A stretch of DNA of 64,000 nt from Novosphingobium ovatum (GCF_009909235.1 NZ_JAAAPO010000004.1:124001-188000); one strand, 5' to 3'. Numbered from the stretch's first letter, positions 1 through 10,325 are shown. The notes: generated by a model from the letters alone, not told the origin. Numbers and translations are program-made.

Positions 1-641
1 CCCCCGGCGATGATCGCCACCTCGTCACACATGCGTTCGGCGTGGGCGATGACATGGGTGGAAAAGATCACCGTGGTGCCGCCCGCCGCAAGCTCGCGGA
101 TCATGGTTTCCAACCGGCCCTGATTGATCGCGTCCAGCCCGGAAAAGGGCTCGTCAAACACCACCAGTTGTGGCGCATGGACCAGCGTGCCCAGCAATTG
201 CACCTGTTGCGCCTGCCCCTTGGACATTTGGCGGATTTGCCGGTCGGCCAGATGGCCCAGCCCGTGTTTTTCCATCAGGATGCGGCCCCGGCGGCGGCCT
301 TCGGCCTGTGGCAGCCCGCGCAGCGCGCCCAGAAATCCGATCGCCTCAAACGCCTTCATTGAGGGATAAAGTCCGCGTTCTTCAGGCAGATAGCCGATGG
401 CATGGGCCATGTCATGGGGCCGCTCACTGCCCAGCACGCGGCGCATGCCCGCATCGGGATCGATGATGCCCAACAGCATGCGCAAGGTCGTGGTCTTGCC
501 CGCGCCATTGGGGCCAAGGATGCCATAGATCGCGCCCTGTGGCACGCGCAGGTCCACCCCGTCCACCGCCGTCACGCCGTCAAACCGCTTGACCAGCCCC
601 TGCGCCTCGATCGCCCAATCGCGGCTGTCGTTGCGAGCCAT
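1..641 (-). CDS. ABC transporter ATP-binding protein (NatA/YhaQ-like), C-terminus beyond window
   Basis: ATPase subunit of an ABC transporter, expected to energise a membrane permease encoded further to the left, outside the window. The reverse strand opens with ATG at 641, preceded by GGAG about 8 bases upstream, and reads [16 protein letters not shown]. Visible motifs are Walker [10 protein letters not shown], a Q-loop region ([11 protein letters not shown]), a signature segment [10 protein letters not shown], Walker B LVVFDEPF with D-loop SGLDAIN, and the H-loop STHV. The signature departs from the usual LSGGQ, as in YhaQ/NatA-type exporters. The reading frame is open to base 1, so the last third (often a DUF4162 tail) is missing. 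The substrate cannot be told from the sequence. Confidence 0.93.
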   Translation of the reverse strand, partial: MARNDSRDWAIEAQGLVKRFDGVTAVDGVDLRVPQGAIYGILGPNGAGKTTTLRMLLGIIDPDAGMRRVLGSERPHDMAHAIGYLPEERGLYPSMKAFEAIGFLGALRGLPQAEGRRRGRILMEKHGLGHLADRQIRQMSKGQAQQVQLLGTLVHAPQLVVFDEPFSGLDAINQGRLETMIRELAAGGTTVIFSTHVIAHAERMCDEVAIIAG

Positions 642-714
642 CGCTCTTACTCCTAAACCGGGGCGTCAGGCATCGCGCGATGTCGCCCCACCGGAAACCC
701 GTCTGAACCGCTCA

Positions 715-1788
715 ATGACCACAAATCTGAACACATTCAAAGCGCAACTTGTCGCGCAGGCCCATGCCTTGGGCTTTGCCGCGGTGGGGGTGAGCGGGGC
801 GGACGAGGACAGCTTGCGCGCCGCCCGGCTGGAAGGCTGGCTGGAACGGGGGTTCCATGGCGACATGGGCTGGATGGCGGATCGGTTGCACCACCGCCGT
901 TCGCCGCAGGGCTTGTGGCCAGAGGCGGGCAGCGTGATCGCCCTGGGGATGAGTTACGCCCCGGCAGACGATCCGTTGGCGCTGGCGCAAGTGGCTGATC
1001 GCGGGCGGATTTCCATCTATGCGCAAGGGGCCGATTATCACGATGTGGTGAAAAAGGCGCTGAAAGCGCTGGCCCGCTGGATGGTGGAGCAGGGCGCCAA
1101 ATCCGGTCTGGGCGAGGTGGCGTTGAAGGTATTTGTCGACACCGCCCCGGTGATGGAAAAGCCGCTGGGCGCCGCGGCTGGCCTTGGCTGGCAGGGCAAG
1201 CATACCAACATGGTCAGCCGCCAACACGGTAGCTGGTTGTTTCTGGGGGCCATTTACACCACCCTGCCGTTGGAACCGGACGCGCCGGGGCGGGACCGTT
1301 GCGGCTCGTGCCGGGCCTGTCAGGATGCCTGCCCGACCAATGCTTTTCCCGCGCCATATCAACTGGATGCGCGGCGCTGCGTGTCCTATCTGACGATCGA
1401 GCACAAGGGGCCAATCCCCCACGAGTTCCGCGCCGCATTGGGCAACCGCATCTATGGCTGCGACGATTGCCTGAGCGTGTGCCCGTGGAACAAATTTGCC
1501 GATCTGGCGGCGAAAAACCGCGCTTTTCTGCCGCGTGCGGAATTGACCGCGCCGCGTCTGGCCGAATTGCTGGCGCTGGATGATGCCGGGTTCCGGCGGC
1601 TGTTCTCGGGCTCTCCGATCAAGCGGATCGGGCGGGACAGGTTTGTCCGCAACTGTTTGTATGCGGCCGGAAATTCGGGCGATGGCACGCTGTATGCCCT
1701 GGTGGCGGCGCTGACCACAGACCCCGATCCGGCGGTGGCTGATGCGGCGCAATGGGCGCTCCCCCGCCTGCCCGCGCCTGCGGTTTGA
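715..1788 (+). CDS. queG: Epoxyqueuosine reductase QueG
   Basis: Catalyses the last step of queuosine synthesis, reducing epoxyqueuosine to queuosine in tRNA with a cobalamin cofactor and two 4Fe-4S clusters. The 357-residue protein has the family's two ferredoxin-like cysteine groups: [12 protein letters not shown] near residue 199 and [12 protein letters not shown] near residue 248. The segment [11 protein letters not shown] between them is also typical. A C-terminal HEAT-like helical stretch follows. The frame is open upstream to 589, but ATG 715 gives the normal N-terminus ([12 protein letters not shown]). The gene is divergent from the ABC ATPase, with about 70 bases between the starts. 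GluQ, which modifies queuosine further in tRNA-Asp, is encoded at 32.2 kb. Confidence 0.95.
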   Translation: MTTNLNTFKAQLVAQAHALGFAAVGVSGADEDSLRAARLEGWLERGFHGDMGWMADRLHHRRSPQGLWPEAGSVIALGMSYAPADDPLALAQVADRGRISIYAQGADYHDVVKKALKALARWMVEQGAKSGLGEVALKVFVDTAPVMEKPLGAAAGLGWQGKHTNMVSRQHGSWLFLGAIYTTLPLEPDAPGRDRCGSCRACQDACPTNAFPAPYQLDARRCVSYLTIEHKGPIPHEFRAALGNRIYGCDDCLSVCPWNKFADLAAKNRAFLPRAELTAPRLAELLALDDAGFRRLFSGSPIKRIGRDRFVRNCLYAAGNSGDGTLYALVAALTTDPDPAVADAAQWALPRLPAPAV

Positions 1789-1857
1789 GCCAGTGGCGCG
1801 GGGGGTAAAACCCGCGCACAACCCCACAAAACCATAGATCGAGAGGACCGCCCCGCC

Positions 1858-3018
1858 ATGACCACCTTGCACCTGCCGCGCACGATCCATGTCGGAGGCG
1901 GCTCCTTGGCGCAATTGCCCGCCGCGATGGCACAGGCCGGATTGTCGCGCGCTTTTGTTGTCACTGATAGCTATATGGTGGCCTCTGGGATGGCACAACG
2001 CGTGGTTGACGTGCTGTCATCGGCGGGCATGGCCAGTGTGGTCTATGCCGACACCGTGCCCGACCCGACGGTGGCGGTGGTGCAGGCGGCACTGACCGCT
2101 TTGGGTGCCGGGCAATGCGATTGCGTCATCGGCCTTGGCGGCGGCAGCCCGATCGACACGGCCAAGGCGATTGCGGTGCTGGCGGTGCATGACATGCCGG
2201 TCTCGGCGATGAAGGTGCCGGCGGCCAATGACGTCCCCGGCCTGCCGATCATCGCCATCCCCACCACGGCGGGCACCGGGTCAGAGGCCACCCGTTTCAC
2301 CATCATCACCGATGAGGCATCACAGGAAAAGATGCTGTGCGCGGGGCTGGCTTTCCTGCCGCAGATTGCCATCGTCGACTATGAACTGACCATGGGCAAG
2401 CCGCGCCGGTTGACCGCCGACACCGCCATCGATTCGCTGACCCATGCGATCGAGGCCTATGTCAGCGCGCGGGCCAATCCGTTCTCTGACGCGATGGCGC
2501 TGTCGGCGATGCGGCTGATCGCGCCCAACATCCGCCGCGCCTGTGCCGATGGGCAGGACCGCGCGGCGCGCGAAGCCTTGATGGTGGGTGCGCATCACGC
2601 GGGGATCGCGTTCTCCAATGCCTCGGTCGCGCTGGTGCACGGGATGAGCCGCCCGATTGGGGCGTTTTTCCATGTGGCGCATGGGTTGTCGAACGCGATG
2701 CTGTTGCCTGCGGTGACGGCGTGGTCGGCGCCGGCGGCCATGGCGCGCTATGGCGATTGCGCGCGGGCGATGGGTTTGGTGTCTGAGGGCGAGGGCGACC
2801 AATTGGCCGTTGCCCGGCTGATCGAGGAACTGACCGCGCTGAACGATGATCTGGATGTGCCCAGCCCCGCCGCCTATGGCATTGATGCCGGGCAATACCG
2901 CGATCTGATCCCGGTGATGGCGGCGCAGGCGCTGGCCTCGGGCTCACCGGGGAACAACCCGCGCGTGCCCAGTCTGGACGAGATCGCCATGCTGTACGAA
3001 CAGGCGTTTGGCGCGTGA
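1858..3018 (+). CDS. Iron-containing (group III) alcohol dehydrogenase
   Basis: NAD(P)-dependent alcohol/aldehyde oxidoreductase of the iron-activated family (FucO, YiaY, AdhB relatives). The 386-residue length is normal. Evidence: the nucleotide-binding GGGSPIDTAK near residue 95, TTAGTGSEAT, the metal-site helix DSLTHAIEAYVS, and the histidine-rich HGMSRPIGAFFHVAHG near residue 262 that supplies the remaining metal ligands. The start ATG has GAGAGGA about 10 bases upstream. It lies 69 bases after queG on the same strand but shares no obvious function. The substrate is unknown; lactaldehyde, ethanol or longer alcohols are all possible in this family. Confidence 0.9.
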   Translation: MTTLHLPRTIHVGGGSLAQLPAAMAQAGLSRAFVVTDSYMVASGMAQRVVDVLSSAGMASVVYADTVPDPTVAVVQAALTALGAGQCDCVIGLGGGSPIDTAKAIAVLAVHDMPVSAMKVPAANDVPGLPIIAIPTTAGTGSEATRFTIITDEASQEKMLCAGLAFLPQIAIVDYELTMGKPRRLTADTAIDSLTHAIEAYVSARANPFSDAMALSAMRLIAPNIRRACADGQDRAAREALMVGAHHAGIAFSNASVALVHGMSRPIGAFFHVAHGLSNAMLLPAVTAWSAPAAMARYGDCARAMGLVSEGEGDQLAVARLIEELTALNDDLDVPSPAAYGIDAGQYRDLIPVMAAQALASGSPGNNPRVPSLDEIAMLYEQAFGA

Positions 3019-3025
3019 TGCTCTG

Positions 3026-3056
3026 GCGGGCGGGGGCCGCAACAGCCCCCGCCCGC
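3026..3056. terminator. Bidirectional GC hairpin between convergent genes
   Basis: A perfect 12-bp inverted repeat (GCGGGCGGGGGC and its complement) with a 7-base loop fills the 45-base gap between the convergent alcohol dehydrogenase and flavoprotein genes. Neither side has a T-tract, so it may be an RNA 3'-end stabiliser or a weak terminator for both genes. Confidence 0.6.
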
Positions 3057-3063
3057 GCAGGCG

Positions 3064-4287
3064 TTACATCAGTTCCTTCAACGGCACGCTGGCATCGGCC
3101 AAAGCGGCGATGTCGGGGGTGGCGCCCGCCTCGACCAGCTTGCGCCCCTGGACATAGTCCTTGACCATGTTGACACAGTCCAGCGCGATCACCCGGCCGC
3201 CTTGCAGGTAGACGATGCTGAACGAGCGCGAGGCCATGTCGCCGCGCAGCACGGTCTGATCGTACCCCAGCGAGATGCCGGCGGTTTGCAGTTTCAGGTC
3301 ATACTGGTTCGACCAGAACCACGGGAAGGCCTTGTAAGGGGCCGATGTGCCGCATAGCGCCTTGGCGACGCAGGTGGCCTGATCATTGGCATTCTGCACC
3401 GATTCCACCCGCATCACCGTGCCCCCGGCATAGTCGCAGGCGAAAGACGCGCAGTCTCCGATGGCAAAGACATCGGGCAGGCTGGTGCGGCAATATTCGT
3501 CGATATCGATGCCATTGGCGCCTGCCGCGCCTGCCGCGATCAGCGGGCCAACAGCGGGCACGATGCCGATGCCCACGATCACCGCGTCTGCCGGAACAAT
3601 GCTGCCATCGCCCAGTTTGACGCCCGTGACGCGGCCATCCCCGACCAGCGAATCGACCGTCACGCCGGTGCGCAGGTCCACGCCATGGGCGCGGTGTTCG
3701 CCCTCATAGAAGGCCGAGAGTTCCGGCCCGGCCACACGGGCCAGCACGCGCGGCGCGGCCTCCAGCAGGGTGACATGGCAGCCCAGCTTGGTCAGCACGG
3801 CGGCCGCCTCCAGCCCGATATAGCCGCCGCCGATGACGGCGATGTTCTTTACGCCGCCGTCAACCTCACCCATCAATTGGTCGCAATCGGCGCGGGTGCG
3901 CACCGCGTGGATGCCCGACAGGTCCGCCCCCACACAGGACAGGCGGCGCGGATCGCCCCCGGTGGCCCATACCAGATGGCCATATTCCCGGCTGGTCCCG
4001 TCCGACAGGGTCACGACATGGGCCACAGGGTCGACCGATGTCACCTCGCGGCCCAACAGCATCTGCACCTCCTTTTCGTCCCAGAACTGGGGCGGGCGGA
4101 TGTACAGGCGGTCGAATGTCTTTTCGCGGGCGAAATATTCCTTGGACAGCGGAGGCCGTTCATACGGCGGTTCGCTTTCGCGGCCGATGATGGCGATGCT
4201 GCCGGTGAAACCATTCTGACGCAACGCGATCGCACATTGTGCGCCCGCATGCCCCCCGCCCACGATGATGATGTCTGTTTTGTCCAT
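3064..4287 (-). CDS. Ferredoxin/rubredoxin-type FAD-dependent NAD(P)H reductase
   Basis: FAD-dependent reductase that passes electrons from NAD(P)H to a small iron-sulfur protein, typically serving a cytochrome P450 or Rieske oxygenase. The 407 residues show an N-terminal FAD-binding Rossmann motif [13 protein letters not shown], the family segment [13 protein letters not shown], a second nucleotide-binding motif [14 protein letters not shown] near residue 150, and the C-terminal FAD motif [10 protein letters not shown] reductase C-terminal domain follows ([15 protein letters not shown]). No ferredoxin, P450 or oxygenase gene lies next to it, so its partner must be encoded elsewhere. The start ATG at 4287 is clear. 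Confidence 0.9.
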   Translation of the reverse strand: MDKTDIIIVGGGHAGAQCAIALRQNGFTGSIAIIGRESEPPYERPPLSKEYFAREKTFDRLYIRPPQFWDEKEVQMLLGREVTSVDPVAHVVTLSDGTSREYGHLVWATGGDPRRLSCVGADLSGIHAVRTRADCDQLMGEVDGGVKNIAVIGGGYIGLEAAAVLTKLGCHVTLLEAAPRVLARVAGPELSAFYEGEHRAHGVDLRTGVTVDSLVGDGRVTGVKLGDGSIVPADAVIVGIGIVPAVGPLIAAGAAGANGIDIDEYCRTSLPDVFAIGDCASFACDYAGGTVMRVESVQNANDQATCVAKALCGTSAPYKAFPWFWSNQYDLKLQTAGISLGYDQTVLRGDMASRSFSIVYLQGGRVIALDCVNMVKDYVQGRKLVEAGATPDIAALADASVPLKELM

Positions 4288-4342
4288 GGGCGGGGGAAAT
4301 CGCCAAAAACGGTGCCCTCGTCAATGGACAGAACCGACAGGT

Positions 4343-4365
4343 ACAGGTGTTGATCGGGCACCTGT
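4343..4365. promoter_or_regulatory. Inverted repeat ACAGGTG-N9-CACCTGT
   Basis: A perfect 7-base inverted repeat lies in the 143-base gap between the flavoprotein start (4287) and the end of the glutamate dehydrogenase gene. It could be an operator for the flavoprotein or part of the 3' structure of the dehydrogenase transcript. No T-tract follows on either strand. Confidence 0.4.
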
Positions 4366-4388
4366 GGCGGGGATGCAGCGGTGGGGCG

Positions 4389-4451
4389 CTAGCGTGCCAG
4401 CACGTTGTCCTAGCGTGCCAGCACGTTATGCTAGCGTGCCAGCACGTTGCG
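4389..4451 (-). repeat. Three tandem copies of a 21-bp unit including the gdhB stop codon
   Basis: On the + strand the unit CTAGCGTGCCAGCACGTT plus three variable bases occurs three times without interruption (4389-4409, 4410-4430, 4431-4451). The third copy encodes the last residues and stop codon of the glutamate dehydrogenase (NVLAR, TAG). The unit is seven codons long, so the downstream copies stay in frame and repeat NVLAR-stop twice more. Each unit holds the small palindrome CGTGC-CA-GCACG. Confidence 0.9.
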
Positions 4452-7400
4452 CGCCTGTGCGGCGATCTGGGCCAGAATGGCGGGCGTGGTGACAGGCGCC
4501 AGCCCAGCCCGCGCGATCAGGCGGTTCAGCCGGGCGATATCGGCCTGACGATCGGCCAGCCATGCCCCCAGCGCGGCGGGCGCCTCCGCTGCCGAGCGGC
4601 AACAGACCCGCGCCAGAAAATCCAGCCGCATCTGGCCAAAATCGCGCACCAGACCCGCGACCAATTGGCGCTCCCACGCATCGGTGGGGGCCAATCGGGC
4701 GGCCTCTGCCTGCGCCCAGTCCAGCCCCAGTTGCGCCCCCAGCGTGGTGAACCCCTGCGCCAGTGTCAGTGCGGGCAGGCCGCTGTCGCGCGACAGGCGG
4801 GCGATGCCCACCGCTCCGTCCAGATCGAACAGCGCCGCGACCATCGCGCTTTCCCGCTCTGGCGCGCCCAGATCGGCCAGATCGCCGCGCAGCCGGGCCG
4901 AAGCCGCCCGCCCCGCGTCGGTCAGCAGGCTGTCGAGTGTCTGTCCTAACTGGCGTATCGCCGGAGCCAGCGCATCGGCCAGATCCGCCGCCGATCCCCG
5001 CCCGGCGCCAGCGCGCAACAGATCGGCCATCGCCCCGCGCAACGCATGGGCCGCGCGGTCAAACAGGCGGATGCGGGCCGGTTCGGGCATGGGCGCGGTT
5101 TCGATCGCGCGCCAGATCGGCGCCATGTCAAACAACCGCTCTGCCGCCAGAAAGGCCGCGCCCACCGCGGCCAGATCCACGCCTTCGACCTCGGCCAGTT
5201 CGAAGGGGTGGACAAAGCCGATGCGGTTGACCAGCCGGTTGGCGATGCGGGTGGCCAGAATCTCGCGCCGCAGGCGGTGGGTGGTGATGTCCGTGGCAAA
5301 GCGTTCGCGCATTTGCGGCGGGAAAGCCGCCAGCAATTCGCCCTCCAGCGCGGGATCATCGACCACGGTGGACTGTTCCAGCGCGTCCTGCAACGCCAGT
5401 TTGACGCTGGAGAGCAGCACCGCCAGTTCGGGCCGCGTCAGCCCGCGCCCCAGCCCCATGCGGCGCATCAGCGCGTCATTGTCGGCCAGCCCTTCTGTCC
5501 GGCGGTCCAGCGCGCCCTGTTCCTCCAGCAGGTCGATCAGCCGCAGGCACGAAGGCACCGCCGCCGCGCCGCCGCTTTCGGCAATCGACAGGCCCAAGGC
5601 TTGCAGCCGGTTGTCCTCCAGCACCAGATCGGCCACCGCATCGGTCATCTCGCGCAACAGGGTGACGCGCTCGTCCTCGATCAGGCGGTCGGCGCGCATG
5701 GCGCTGGCCAGCGCGATCTTGATGTTCACCTCGTTGTCCGAACAATCGACGCCGGCCGAATTGTCGATAAAGTCGGTGTTGCCGCGACCGCCATGGCCGC
5801 CATCGCCCTCTGGCCCGCCGTGCAGCGCATATTCGATGCGCGCGGCCTGCGTGCAACCCAGATTGGCGCCCTCGCCGATGACGCGGGCGCGGACATGGCG
5901 GCCCTCGACCCGCAGGGCATCGTTGGCCGGATCGCCCACATCGCCGTTTGCCTCATGCGCGGCGCGGACATAGGTGCCGATGCCGCCAAACCACAGCAAA
6001 TCCACAGGCGCGGTCAGGATGGCGCGGATCAAGGCGTCCGGCTCCATTGCCTCGGCCTCCAGCCCCAAGGCTTCGCGGATTTCGGGCGACAGGGGGATCG
6101 CCTTCAGGCTGCGGGCAAAGACCCCGCCACCGGGTGAAATCAGCCCCTTGTCATAATCGTCCCAACTGCTGCGCGGCAGGGCGAACAGGCGGCCGCGTTC
6201 GGCCCATGCGGCCGCGGCATCGGGGGTCGGGTCCAGAAAGATGTGGCGGTGGTCAAACGCCGCGATCAGGCGGATCGATTGCGACAGCAACATGCCATTG
6301 CCAAACACATCGCCCGACATGTCGCCCACGCCCACCACGCGCACGGGGTCGGTCTGGACGTCCACGCCCATCTCGCTGAAGTGACGCTGGACGCTGATCC
6401 ATGCGCCGCGCGCGGTGATGCCCATCGCCTTGTGGTCGTATCCCTTTGACCCGCCACTGGCAAAGGCATCGTCCAGCCAGAAGCCATGCGCCTCTGCCAG
6501 CGCGTTGGCCGTGTCGGAAAATGTCGCCGTGCCCTTGTCCGCCGCGACGACGAAATAGGGGTCCTCGCCATCGCGGATCACCATATCGGTGGGGTGGGTG
6601 ACGCGGGTTTTGACGATATTGTCGGTGACGGAGAGCAGGGCGCGGATAAAGATCTGATAGGCTGCGCGCCCCTCTGCCGCCCAAGCATCGCGGTTGCGCG
6701 TGGAATCGGGCAATTGCTTGGGATAGAACCCGCCCTTGGCCCCGGTGGGGACGATGACGGCGTTCTTCACCCGCTGCGCCTTCATCAGGCCCAGGATTTC
6801 GGTGCGGTAATCATCGCGCCGGTCCGACCAGCGCAAACCGCCGCGCGCCACAGGGCCAGAGCGCAGGTGGATGCCTTCGACCCTTGCGGCATAAACAAAG
6901 ATTTCGCGCCATGGCACCGGGCGCGGCAGGCCGGGGACGGCGGCCGAATCAAACTTGAACGCCAATGCCTCGCGCGCGGCCGGGGTAAAGGCGTTGGTGC
7001 GCAATATCGCCAGCACGCAGGCGCGGAAAGCGCGCAGCAAACGGTCATCATTGATGCCGCTGACCTGTGCCAGCCCATCGCGGATCAGCGCCTCGGCCTC
7101 GGCCTCGACCGCCAGACGGTCGGAGCCGACATGGGGCTGATGGCGGGCGCGGAACAGATCGACCAGCGCCATGGTGACAAAGGGCGCGCCCATCAGCGCG
7201 TCCACCGCCGTCTGGATGCCATAGGTCATCCCGGTTTGCCGCAAATAGCGATACCATGCCCGCAGCCAGTTCGCCTCACGCGCGGACAGCCCGACGCCCA
7301 CGATCAGCCGGTTGAAGGGATCATCCTCGCCATCGCCGTTCAGCATGGCGGACAGGGCGTCCTCGATGATGGGGGTGTGGCCAGACACGGTGGCCATCGC

Positions 7401-9281
7401 CTGCCCTGCCGGCAGGGCGATCAGGAAATCATGGATCGATCCCAGCGGATCGGTCGGATCGGCATGGCCGCCGGGGCGTTCCTCCAATGCGGTGGGGATA
7501 TTGTCGATCACGCGAAAGCCGAAATTCTCCAGCGCCGGGACGATGTCGGAGAGCACCAGATCGCCATGGCGTTGATAGAGTTTGAGCCGCATCTGCCCTT
7601 CGGCATCGCCGGGCAGGCGGTAGAGGCGCACACCGCGATGGGGCAGGGGATCATCATGCACGGTCGCCAGACGCCGCAGGCGGGCAATGTCGGTGGCAGC
7701 CTCTGCCGGGCCGTACAGGCTGCGATAGGCGGGGGGGAAGGCCTCGGCAAAGCGGGCGGCGATGGTGGCCGCGCGCGAGGGTTCCTCGGTGCGGGCGATC
7801 TCGGCCTCGACCGCGTCACCCCAGCCGCGCAGCATCGCGCGCAAACCCGCGTCCAGCGCCGCCTCGTCCGGCAGGCGCAAGGGGGCGTCATCCTCGTCCA
7901 TGGCCAGCACGAAACGCAGCTGGGCCAGGTTTGACCCCTCGACCTCCAAGCCCCAGTCCAGCACCCGCGCGCCCGCCGCATCGGACAGCATCTGCGCCAC
8001 ATCCAGCCGCAACCGCGTCGAGAGCGCATCGCGCGGCAACCAGACAAAGGCGTGCAAATGCCGCTCCATCGGCGCGGCGACGATCGCCAGACGCGGGCGG
8101 GGGCGGTCGATCAGGCTGATCATGGCCAGCGCCACGCGTTCCAGATCGCCATCGGCAAAACCGATCAGCTGATCATGCGGCAACCGGGTCAGCGCATGGG
8201 CCAGCGCCTTGCCGGTGTGGCTGTGCGCGGCAAAGTGGAACTTGTCATGCAGGGCGGCCAATTGCCGCCGCATCAGGGGCACCTGCGCCGGGGGCGTGGC
8301 CAGCGCGGCGCTGGTCCATACGCCGGCATGGACGCTGATCGCCACCACCTGCCCGCCCTCGATTACCGGCACGATGAACAGGTCCAGCGGCACGCGGCGG
8401 TGGACATGGGCAAAGCGGTTGGACTTGACCATCAGCGGCAGCCGCCCGGCCCCGCCCTGCGCGGCAAAGCTGTCAAACCACGCAAACACCCGTGCGAAAC
8501 TGGCCGCCGACAGCAATTCCCACGTGCTGTTGCGGCAGATGCCATGCGCGCTGGTTTGCGTGCCATCGCGACGGCGCAGGACATGGCCCAATTGCGTCAC
8601 CATGCCATCGTTCAGCCAGCGCAACAGCGCCGCGCCCTCGCCCCGGTCCAGCCGGTCCAGCGTGGCGGCATCCTCGGCCATGGCGGCGCGCATCGCGGGC
8701 CAATCGGCCACCGCCGCGCGCACATCGCCCAGCGTGATCGCCAATGCCGCCTGCAGTCCGGCGATGGTGCGCGCGTCAGCCCGGCTGGTTTCCAGATAGA
8801 CCATCGATTCGGCCAGCGCCCCGGCCGTTCCCGCCTCTGGCAAAGCCAGCAGCGCGCCCGCCGGATCGCGTTCGACCGCCACGACCGGGTGGATCAGCCG
8901 GTCGATCGTCAGCCCGTGGGCGGCCACGGTGGTGGCGATCGAATCGACCAGAAAGGGCATGTCCTCGTTAATCAGGGCAATGCGCATATAGCGCCGGGCC
9001 GGGCTGGCGGGCGGCGCGTCGGGATCGGGCGGGGCGGGGGTGACATTTTCCACCGCCAGCGCGGTTTGCGCTCTTTCACGGCGCAGCGCGGTGGTCAGGA
9101 TAAAGCGGGCGGCGGCCTCGATATCATGGGGCAGGGGATCGCCCTGCGCCGGATCGGCATCCCCCGGCAGGATCGCGGCGGTCAGGCATTGCGTCAGGCG
9201 GGCCAGCATCAGCGGGTCCAATTCTGGCGCAAGAGGGGTGGCGGACGCGTCGGGCTGGGGCGCAAAATGTTTCATCGGCAT
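4431..9281 (-). CDS. gdhB: Large NAD-specific glutamate dehydrogenase (GDH-180 type)
   Basis: Oxidatively deaminates glutamate to 2-oxoglutarate and ammonium with NAD, mainly in glutamate catabolism. The 1616-residue length is typical of the roughly 180-kDa class found in proteobacteria. An N-terminal ACT/PAS-like regulatory half is followed by a catalytic domain with VARGGLRWSDRRDDYR and the lysine-bearing VPTGAKGGFYPK. The Rossmann region contains VVGVGDMSGDVFGNG, and a helical C-terminal domain follows. The start MPMKH at 9281 has AGGGA at a good distance; the second ATG, two codons on, has none. Together with GlnE (15.2 kb) and RpoN (35.3 kb) it belongs to nitrogen metabolism. The end of the gene is tandemly repeated (see 4389-4451). 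Confidence 0.96.
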   Translation of the reverse strand: MPMKHFAPQPDASATPLAPELDPLMLARLTQCLTAAILPGDADPAQGDPLPHDIEAAARFILTTALRRERAQTALAVENVTPAPPDPDAPPASPARRYMRIALINEDMPFLVDSIATTVAAHGLTIDRLIHPVVAVERDPAGALLALPEAGTAGALAESMVYLETSRADARTIAGLQAALAITLGDVRAAVADWPAMRAAMAEDAATLDRLDRGEGAALLRWLNDGMVTQLGHVLRRRDGTQTSAHGICRNSTWELLSAASFARVFAWFDSFAAQGGAGRLPLMVKSNRFAHVHRRVPLDLFIVPVIEGGQVVAISVHAGVWTSAALATPPAQVPLMRRQLAALHDKFHFAAHSHTGKALAHALTRLPHDQLIGFADGDLERVALAMISLIDRPRPRLAIVAAPMERHLHAFVWLPRDALSTRLRLDVAQMLSDAAGARVLDWGLEVEGSNLAQLRFVLAMDEDDAPLRLPDEAALDAGLRAMLRGWGDAVEAEIARTEEPSRAATIAARFAEAFPPAYRSLYGPAEAATDIARLRRLATVHDDPLPHRGVRLYRLPGDAEGQMRLKLYQRHGDLVLSDIVPALENFGFRVIDNIPTALEERPGGHADPTDPLGSIHDFLIALPAGQAMATVSGHTPIIEDALSAMLNGDGEDDPFNRLIVGVGLSAREANWLRAWYRYLRQTGMTYGIQTAVDALMGAPFVTMALVDLFRARHQPHVGSDRLAVEAEAEALIRDGLAQVSGINDDRLLRAFRACVLAILRTNAFTPAAREALAFKFDSAAVPGLPRPVPWREIFVYAARVEGIHLRSGPVARGGLRWSDRRDDYRTEILGLMKAQRVKNAVIVPTGAKGGFYPKQLPDSTRNRDAWAAEGRAAYQIFIRALLSVTDNIVKTRVTHPTDMVIRDGEDPYFVVAADKGTATFSDTANALAEAHGFWLDDAFASGGSKGYDHKAMGITARGAWISVQRHFSEMGVDVQTDPVRVVGVGDMSGDVFGNGMLLSQSIRLIAAFDHRHIFLDPTPDAAAAWAERGRLFALPRSSWDDYDKGLISPGGGVFARSLKAIPLSPEIREALGLEAEAMEPDALIRAILTAPVDLLWFGGIGTYVRAAHEANGDVGDPANDALRVEGRHVRARVIGEGANLGCTQAARIEYALHGGPEGDGGHGGRGNTDFIDNSAGVDCSDNEVNIKIALASAMRADRLIEDERVTLLREMTDAVADLVLEDNRLQALGLSIAESGGAAAVPSCLRLIDLLEEQGALDRRTEGLADNDALMRRMGLGRGLTRPELAVLLSSVKLALQDALEQSTVVDDPALEGELLAAFPPQMRERFATDITTHRLRREILATRIANRLVNRIGFVHPFELAEVEGVDLAAVGAAFLAAERLFDMAPIWRAIETAPMPEPARIRLFDRAAHALRGAMADLLRAGAGRGSAADLADALAPAIRQLGQTLDSLLTDAGRAASARLRGDLADLGAPERESAMVAALFDLDGAVGIARLSRDSGLPALTLAQGFTTLGAQLGLDWAQAEAARLAPTDAWERQLVAGLVRDFGQMRLDFLARVCCRSAAEAPAALGAWLADRQADIARLNRLIARAGLAPVTTPAILAQIAAQARNVLAR

Positions 9282-9394
9282 CGCTGATCCCTGATGCCGG
9301 CGGGTCAGAAACGGCCGCGCCGGTCCTTGTTCTTGATCGCCCTTCTACCGCGATGTTGTTACCTTTTCCTGCCGAAAAGCCCCCGTTTCGCCGT

Positions 9395-10309
9395 CTATTT
9401 GCCCGTAGGCGCCGGGGACGCGGTGGTAACCGTTGGCTGGGTGGCGGGCAGTTGCGCCAGATAGGCCGCCGCGCGCTTGGCCGCGTCGCTGGCAGGGGCT
9501 GACGCGATCACCGATTCCCAGCTTTTGCGGGCCGCCGCCTCGCGGCCGGACAGCATGGCGATGACGCCCGCCTCCAGCCCGACATCGGGATCGCGCGGGG
9601 CCAGCGTGGCGGCGGTCTGGATCTGGGCCTGGGCATCGGCCAATTTGTCCATGCGGCGCGACAGCGTGGCCGACAACAGCCAGCCCTGCGCCTCATTGGG
9701 CGCGATGGTGCGCGCGTCGGTCAGCGCCATGGCCGCATCGGGCAGGCGCTTCAACGCGACCAGCGCGCGGGCGCGGTCAATGGCGATACCGCCGGTCAGC
9801 TCGCTTCGGCCGGTAGCCATCGCCTGCGCGCGCGCGGTGTCCAGCAGCATCAGCGCGCCCACCGCATCGCCCGCGGCCAGCGCCGCATTGCCCGCCATCG
9901 CCCCCAGTTGCGCGCGCATCATCCGGTCATCGGCGCCCGCCATGTCCAGCCCCGCGACAAAGGCTGTGCGGGCGGCCTCGAACTCTTCCTGCGCGGCCAA
10001 GGCGGTGCCAAGGCACAATTGCGCCTGCGCCTTGACGCTGGCCTCCTGCGATTTGGCGCGTTCCACCCATGCGCGGGCGGCGCGTTCGCCCGCGTCAGGG
10101 TCTTGCGCCGCCGCGTCCAGACAGATCTTCAGCGGGCTGGGCGGCTGGGGCGTTGTGGGCTGCACCGTGCCGCTGTCCTGAATGATCAGCGGCCCGCGCC
10201 GGTTGGGGCCGGTGGGGCGGTCGATCTGGGGCAGGCGCACGGGCGCCGCGTCCCCGATCGAGGGGCCATATTGCAACAGCACCGGCAACAGCATCAGGGC
10301 AAAGGACAT
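9395..10309 (-). CDS. Exported TPR-repeat protein of unknown function
   Basis: The 304-residue protein starts with a short hydrophobic segment (MSFALMLLPVLLQYG) that could be a signal peptide or anchor. A proline-rich linker (residues about 25-60) and then alanine-rich helical repeats of tetratricopeptide character follow. TPR proteins are protein-interaction scaffolds; no catalytic motif is visible. It starts 16 bases after the end of the alpha/beta hydrolase on the same strand, so the two are probably co-transcribed, perhaps together with the glutamate dehydrogenase 113 bases further on. No specific function can be given. Confidence 0.75.
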   Translation of the reverse strand: MSFALMLLPVLLQYGPSIGDAAPVRLPQIDRPTGPNRRGPLIIQDSGTVQPTTPQPPSPLKICLDAAAQDPDAGERAARAWVERAKSQEASVKAQAQLCLGTALAAQEEFEAARTAFVAGLDMAGADDRMMRAQLGAMAGNAALAAGDAVGALMLLDTARAQAMATGRSELTGGIAIDRARALVALKRLPDAAMALTDARTIAPNEAQGWLLSATLSRRMDKLADAQAQIQTAATLAPRDPDVGLEAGVIAMLSGREAAARKSWESVIASAPASDAAKRAAAYLAQLPATQPTVTTASPAPTGK

Positions 10310-10325
10310 GGGGCAGGCTTTCGTA

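Noticed and set aside
5046..6137. Long open frames antisense to the glutamate dehydrogenase and other GC-rich genes (for example 6486-7934, 8052-9287, 11198-13147)
   Set aside because: They are antisense shadows created by high GC at third codon positions. Their translations are Arg/Ala/Gly-rich without domains, and the gene on the other strand is unmistakable.
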